Source: Parachlorella kessleri (taxonomy: Eukaryota > Chlorophyta > Trebouxiophyceae > Chlorellales > Chlorellaceae). Taken from it: a stretch of DNA of 10,882 nucleotides. The stretch is taken from assembly GCA_001598975.1 (NCBI GenBank), contig BBXU01000641.1, positions 1-10,882 on the forward strand, given 5' to 3'. A model generated the notes under the pieces. That model saw nothing but the letters and a program-made list of their open reading frames with translations, was not told the DNA's origin and ran no database searches. Positions within the stretch are counted from its first letter, which is position 1. Every line of letters begins with the position of its first letter. A program made the position numbers and the translations under genes. Below are positions 7,665-10,882 of this stretch, one piece after another.

Positions 7665-8248
7665 CCAAGGGGCCTGCGAAGTCGTAAGGTATGAATGCTG
7701 TCACCCAGTCTTGGATGGCTTCAAGCATGGCAAAGCCGCTAAGGAAGGAAGCTGGCTTTCAAGCAAACGCTCCCAAACTCAGTGCAAAGGTTTCAACATG
7801 CACACCTTCTTTTTCATTTGCGGCACTATCTCGTATACAGGAACATGGCCATGACGCAGGATTGACACTATGGATGTGTCTGCTTGTTGTGCTATCGTAT
7901 CATCAATTACTCAACACGCTTCGATGGCTAACTTTACCGACGCTGGACACATGACTTGCCGGTGGCGCAAACTACCAGAGCTGGTCTGCTCTTGTCTGTT
8001 GTTTGTCGCTGTTGCTTGTACATCACTCGCTTGCCAATGCTACCTGTCTTCATAACTCGCCTGCCTGCTTCTTCTAAGTCAGTAGCTTACCTTTGCTGCT
8101 TTCATAACCAGCTGCTTGCCTGTGCTGCTTGCCACCGACTTTGCTGCACTCCTGCCTAGGCCCTTGTGTCACTGCGTGCCACCTGGTAGAGAAGGAATTT
8201 GAAATATTGCGTGCCGCAAGACGGAAAGTACAGCAGAATCTGCCGCAA
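7665..8248 (+). other. Spacer between propeller gene and second SAP-MYND unit
   Basis: No gene is proven here. Three similar TTCAAGCA blocks lie near 7651, 7720 and 7758. From about 7985 to 8158 the strand is C/T-rich with repeated TGCTTGCC/TGCTGCTT units ending in CCTAG, a possible branch/acceptor region. From there a frame ([19 protein letters not shown]...) is open into the SAP-MYND unit, so an unrecognised upstream exon is possible. No TGTAA occurs anywhere in this spacer. Confidence 0.4.
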
Positions 8249-8836
8249 ATGGGCAGCAACAGGGCACTGTCAGCTGAGGAGTACACAGACTGTAGCTCCT
8301 CCTCCTCCGCACCCGTCCCAGGCCCCCCCGAGCAGCTTGCGGGGCTGACTGTGCGCGAGCTGAAGGCCCGGCTTCGGCAGGCGGGTGTAGACTACAGCGC
8401 CTGTCGGGAGAAGCAGGAGCTGGTTGAGATGCTGGCCCTGCAGCCTGCTGCCGCTGCTGATGGCGGGGGACTCCAAGAAGGAAGTACGACTACTGTCAGT
8501 AATGGCATCATTAGTGGGGGCGGTGAGGAGGCAGGGGCCGGGCAGGACGAAGAGGCAGAGCAGGGGCAGCAGGGGCAGCAGGGGCAGCGGCAAGGTGAGG
8601 GCAGCCGCCGGCGACCTGGCAGCGGGGGCGCCAATCGCTGCTGTGCCTGCTGCGGGGCGGAGAAGAGCGAGTCTCTCCCGCTGTTCGTCTGCTCTGGCTG
8701 CCGGCTGGTTCGGTTTTGCAGCGCAGCGTGCCAGCGGCAGGCGTGGCCGCAGCACAAGGCGGAGTGCCGGGCGGCAGCAGCAGCAGCCGCCCGTAAGGCA
8801 CAGTGGAGGGAAGCGGAAGATGCCTTCGTGTTTTGA
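8249..8836 (+). CDS. Second SAP-like + MYND zinc finger unit (duplicate of last exon)
   Basis: This is an open frame of 195 residues from the first in-frame ATG to TGA. The frame stays open upstream to a stop at 8105-8107, so the real start or an upstream exon is uncertain; an acceptor at about 8158-8159 is possible. It duplicates the last exon of the gene at 391-3524, starting within a Ser/Pro stretch near 8296. The SAP-like motif (about 8345-8447) is identical in protein to the first copy. The MYND finger (about 8640-8768) differs by one residue (Leu for Val), although many third-codon bases differ. The Gln/Gly/Glu linker between the domains differs by indels and substitutions. All MYND zinc ligands are kept. 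The helical N-terminal region of the parent is absent and replaced by an unrelated short charged segment. It may be a functional truncated paralogue. Confidence 0.7.
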   Translation: MGSNRALSAEEYTDCSSSSSAPVPGPPEQLAGLTVRELKARLRQAGVDYSACREKQELVEMLALQPAAAADGGGLQEGSTTTVSNGIISGGGEEAGAGQDEEAEQGQQGQQGQRQGEGSRRRPGSGGANRCCACCGAEKSESLPLFVCSGCRLVRFCSAACQRQAWPQHKAECRAAAAAAARKAQWREAEDAFVF

Positions 8837-8907
8837 TGTCGGCAGGGAGTGCAAGCAGGGGATAGATGGCTGGGAGCCGACTGAGTTCTTGAACTGCGTG
8901 GCTGCAA

Positions 8908-9055
8908 AGTTGTTAGGTAGGTAGTGCGAACAGAGAGTGAGAGGGTGAACTGTAACGACATGGCAGGATGCAGATTGCCTGTAAGTTATGAGTAGTTCTT
9001 GGCCCTGGGTTAGGTATACAAACAGATTCAATTTGGCTAGCACTTGGGATTCATG
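8908..9055 (+). other. Copy-2-specific segment in duplicated 3' flank
   Basis: About 148 bases sit between GTGGCTGCAA and GTCGCATGACC, which are almost adjacent in copy 1 (near 3595 and 3604). The segment contains two TGTAA signals (8951-8955, 8980-8984). I see no terminal inverted repeats or clear target-site duplication, so it could equally be a deletion in copy 1. Confidence 0.5.
8951..8955 (+). terminator. TGTAA polyadenylation signal of the second SAP-MYND unit
   Basis: First TGTAA after the stop at 8836, 115 bases downstream; another lies at 8980-8984. It is also the first TGTAA downstream of the propeller gene's stop at 7664. Confidence 0.45.
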
Positions 9056-9113
9056 AGTCGCATGACCGTTTCATAACCCCAATTGTACGTATTGGCAAAA
9101 GTATTCTATGAGA

Positions 9114-9346
9114 GTGGCAGGCAATGCGGTCAGAGAGTAGGTACGGGTATACTGGGCTGACAGGGTTCATGCAGTTGTGTTCTGTGTCTTGCCTGAGATT
9201 TGATCCAACAGGTCTGTCCCCAGTATGGAGTGCAATTAGCATGGGTGGCAGGTAGCGCAAACAGGGAGTAGAGCTGGGCTGGACTGGACTGGACTGGCAG
9301 GGCTGGATGCAGAATGAGCCTGAGTCTTGCCTGAGTGCTGAGCCAG
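9114..9346. repeat. ~100-base 3'-flank element, tandem copies 2 and 3
   Basis: 9114-9212 is the close partner of 3652-3751. 9245-9346 is a more diverged third copy, recognisable by GTGGCAGGTAGCG, CAGGGAGTAGA, a CTGGCAGGGCT block, ATGCAG, GTCTTGCCTGAG and GAGCCAG in the same order. Copy 3 contains a (GGACT)3 microsatellite at 9281-9295. Confidence 0.55.
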
Positions 9347-9362
9347 TAATTCTCTCCCCAAG

Positions 9363-9375
9363 TGTAATGTTTACA
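9363..9375. terminator. Convergent TGTAA signals on both strands
   Basis: TGTAA lies on the plus strand at 9363-9367 and TTACA (TGTAA on the minus strand) at 9371-9375, three bases apart. This could end the rightward SAP-MYND unit and the leftward gene that stops at 10526. The leftward 3' UTR would then be about 1.15 kb. Confidence 0.3.
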
Positions 9376-9379
9376 GAGA

Positions 9380-10430
9380 GCCAGCTTCAGACCACCTTAG
9401 TGGTCATGCAGCGCAGAGCCGCTGCTGCTGACGTACTCTTGGCAAAACTTGTGGGAATCGTCTCTCTCAGCAAATCCGAGCAGAAACATGCTTTACCAGA
9501 CACCAACAGCTGTGCGGCTTCGTCCGGGGGCTAAAAGAAGCAGGCGCACTTTCTGACAACAGCATGGAGGTTTAGAAAAACAAAACAAAACACATTCTCA
9601 TCCAGCCCTGTCAGTCCAGCTCAACTCTCACTCCCTCTTAGCACTACCTGGCACCCCTGCTAAAAAGCAAGACCCTCAACCCTAAGAAGAGCGGGCACAT
9701 ACCCCGGTAGCAGCATGGATCCCTGGGAAAATCGTTCGAAAAAGAAGGACAGCTGTTCAAGGGTTGGCAGCACCCACGGGGATACAGGCAACGCACAGTC
9801 TCCGGCCGATATTGAGGCACCAACATTTGACCCAGGGGAGCACTGACAGAGCTGCGCTTGCTGCTCGAACCAAGGTCCCCGCCATAAGATACACAGTTTG
9901 CTGTTTTAAGCACACTTGCCCACAATAAGTGAAGAGCAAAGCAAGTGCAGGCATTGCTGCAGTTTCGAAAATGCGGGCATTGCTGAGGCAATTCAACGCT
10001 CACGCACCGGCCCACCTAGTTGAAGCAGGAGGGCTTCCCTCCATCGACCCACAACACCAATCCCTACCCCTATCGCAGCCCTCACCCCACTGCACGACAC
10101 TCAGAGCTGTGTATCATCAAGGAAAGTAAGCACGGCTGCCGCGTACGGTCAACACAAAATCTCTGGCAGCATCCTTTTAACTACTCACTTCTTACTCCAC
10201 TCCCTCCATCCTACAAAAGACTTGGCTTTTCGACGCAAGCAATCATGCCCCGACGCTTTGCCCTGGCACTACCGTCCACCCACCGTTCGCTCAGCCCCTG
10301 CTCTCACAAGCATGACTAAAAATTCATCTCTTATAGTCATCACCCACAGTCCACACCTCCAGTATCGCCTCCACAACACATTCAATTTCATGACTCATCC
10401 TTTGTGCGGCTTACTCGGCCATTGGTCATT
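9380..10430. other. About 1 kb with no supportable gene
   Basis: Frames on both strands are short or lack recognisable motifs and conserved splice phasing. An A-rich patch lies at about 9573-9592. The only TTACA here is at the left edge (9371), so the stretch could be the long 3' UTR of the leftward gene, but this is unproven. Confidence 0.4.
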
Positions 10431-10435
10431 CCTTA

Positions 10436-10500
10436 CTACACCACGACAGGCTGGCCCTAGCCGATCTCCAGGCTGAGCGACATATTGGCCTCAATGACTC
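10436..10500 (-). pseudogene. Decayed tandem copy of the leftward terminal exon
   Basis: Read on the minus strand, this aligns without gaps to the end of the exon at 10526-10606: EANMSLSLEIG-stop-GQPVVV-stop against EMATMTLSLEINKGEPIVV-stop. The Lys codon AAG is replaced by TAG in this copy. The offset is 90 bases. Confidence 0.5.
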
Positions 10501-10525
10501 ACCCCTGTGGCCTGCTTGGTCAGCC

Positions 10526-10606
10526 TTACACCACGATGGGCTCGCCCTTATTAATCTCCAGGCTGAGCGTCATGGTGGCCATCTCAGCTGCCATCGTGCC
10601 CTGGAA
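10526..10606 (-). CDS. Probable terminal exon of a leftward gene (5' part unresolved)
   Basis: Read on the minus strand, a TGTGTGTGCAG acceptor (10607-10617) is followed by 27 codons: 26 residues beginning FQGTMAAEMATM and ending KGEPIVV, then TAA at 10526-10528. The TAA sits inside a TGTAA. I do not recognise the protein. Support comes from the clean acceptor and from a neighbouring tandem copy that aligns codon for codon. A donor candidate (reverse complement GTATGTCC) lies near 10697-10704 after a poly-Leu/Ala CAG tract, but the upstream frame there is short, so the preceding exon is unresolved. Confidence 0.35.
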   Translation of the reverse strand, partial: FQGTMAAEMATMTLSLEINKGEPIVV

Positions 10607-10707
10607 CTGCACACACAGCAGGGGGGCCAGCAAGCCACACAGAGCGTCAAAACAAAAGCTACACGGCTGCAACAAACAACTAAGTGATGGGCGGGGACAT
10701 ACCAAGG

Positions 10708-10708
10708 C

Positions 10709-10740
<32 letters not shown>
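10708..10740. repeat. CAG/CAA trinucleotide repeat
   Basis: A run of CAG units with CAA interruptions. On the minus strand it reads as poly-Leu or poly-Ala depending on frame. Confidence 0.8.
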
Positions 10741-10834
10741 TCAGCGACGCATCGAGCAGATGTCATGGAGTAGCAGTGTGCAGTCATGCCGCTCCCGCAG
10801 GCGTACAAGTGCTGCAAAGAGGAAGGTGGCGTCT

Positions 10835-10882
10835 CCCCCCCCCCCCCCAACCACACACGCGCGCGCGCACACACACCACACA
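10835..10882. repeat. Poly-C run and CA/CG dinucleotide repeat
   Basis: Fourteen C at 10835-10848 are followed by alternating CA and CG dinucleotides to the end of the window. The alternating purine-pyrimidine tract could adopt Z-DNA. Confidence 0.8.

Larger units (their letters stand above)
8296..9212 (+). repeat. Segmental duplication, copy 2
   Basis: Direct repeat of 2966-3760, offset about 5.3 kb. Similarity runs through the coding part, the stop codon, the 3' flank to about 8907, is interrupted by about 148 extra bases, and resumes at GTCGCATGACCGTTTCA near 9057 to about 9212. The two copies bracket the propeller gene. Confidence 0.85.

Noticed and set aside
8129..8248. Non-ATG start at 8129 for the second SAP-MYND unit
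   Set aside because: A TTG start is not expected in a nuclear gene; the first in-frame ATG is 8249, and an upstream exon is the alternative.
9644..10015. Minus-strand frame of 123 codons
   Set aside because: It has no recognisable domain, irregular composition and no supporting splice structure; kept only as possible 3' UTR.
10526..10741. Minus-strand frame starting with a poly-Leu run
   Set aside because: The poly-Leu is the translated CAG repeat; only the last 27 codons after a clean acceptor look coding.
1..10882. tRNA, rRNA, CRISPR array or bacterial mobile element
   Set aside because: I found no cloverleaf, no regularly spaced direct repeats with unique spacers and no transposase or integrase motifs.

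Overview
The window looks like nuclear DNA of a green alga (chlorophyte, probably volvocine- or trebouxiophyte-like). Protein-coding segments are broken by many GT-AG introns of about 100-540 bases. The first 3.5 kb is very GC-rich, with long G and C runs. TGTAA, the usual chlorophyte polyadenylation signal, lies downstream of the gene ends. There is no ribosome-binding-site or operon logic. The taxon is inferred; nothing in the window names it.

Layout. (1) Bases 1-3524, plus strand: the 3' part of a multi-exon gene. I resolve six exons (391-558, 658-690, 975-1251, 1599-1764, 2306-2445, 2861-3524), and the reading phase matches at all five junctions. The product has an alpha-helical region of unknown family, a low-complexity Gln/Gly/Pro linker, a SAP-like helical motif and a C-terminal MYND zinc finger. 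(2) Bases 3525-4286: 3' flank with a TGTAA, then a C/G-rich repeat tract with an inverted repeat, then a short TATA/CCAAT-like stretch. (3) Bases 4287-7664, plus strand: a nine-exon gene with all eight junctions in phase, giving 523 residues. It encodes a signal peptide, a chitin-binding peritrophin-A (CBM14) type Cys domain, and a beta-propeller of the selenium-binding protein 56 / methanethiol oxidase (SELENBP1) family. I consider this secreted fusion the most novel item. (4) Bases 7665-8248: no gene I can prove. (5) Bases 8249-8836, plus strand: a second SAP-like + MYND unit, a partial duplicate of the last exon of gene 1 together with its 3' flank. (6) Bases 8837-10525: duplicated 3' flank, an extra copy of a ~100-base element, a pair of convergent TGTAA signals and about 1 kb with no supportable gene. 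(7) Bases 10526-10606, minus strand: a probable terminal exon of a leftward gene, with a decayed tandem copy next to it (10436-10500), followed by simple repeats.

How it fits together. The two SAP-MYND units are direct repeats bracketing the propeller gene. Differences between them are mostly synonymous in the two domains and non-synonymous in the linker, so both copies have probably been under selection. Several short tandem duplications sit exactly on splice sites of gene 1. At 521-697 such a duplication, plus one extra A that makes an AG acceptor, appears to have produced a new intron and a 33-base mini-exon. The propeller gene and the MYND gene have no evident functional link beyond proximity, except that no TGTAA separates the propeller stop codon from the end of the second SAP-MYND unit.
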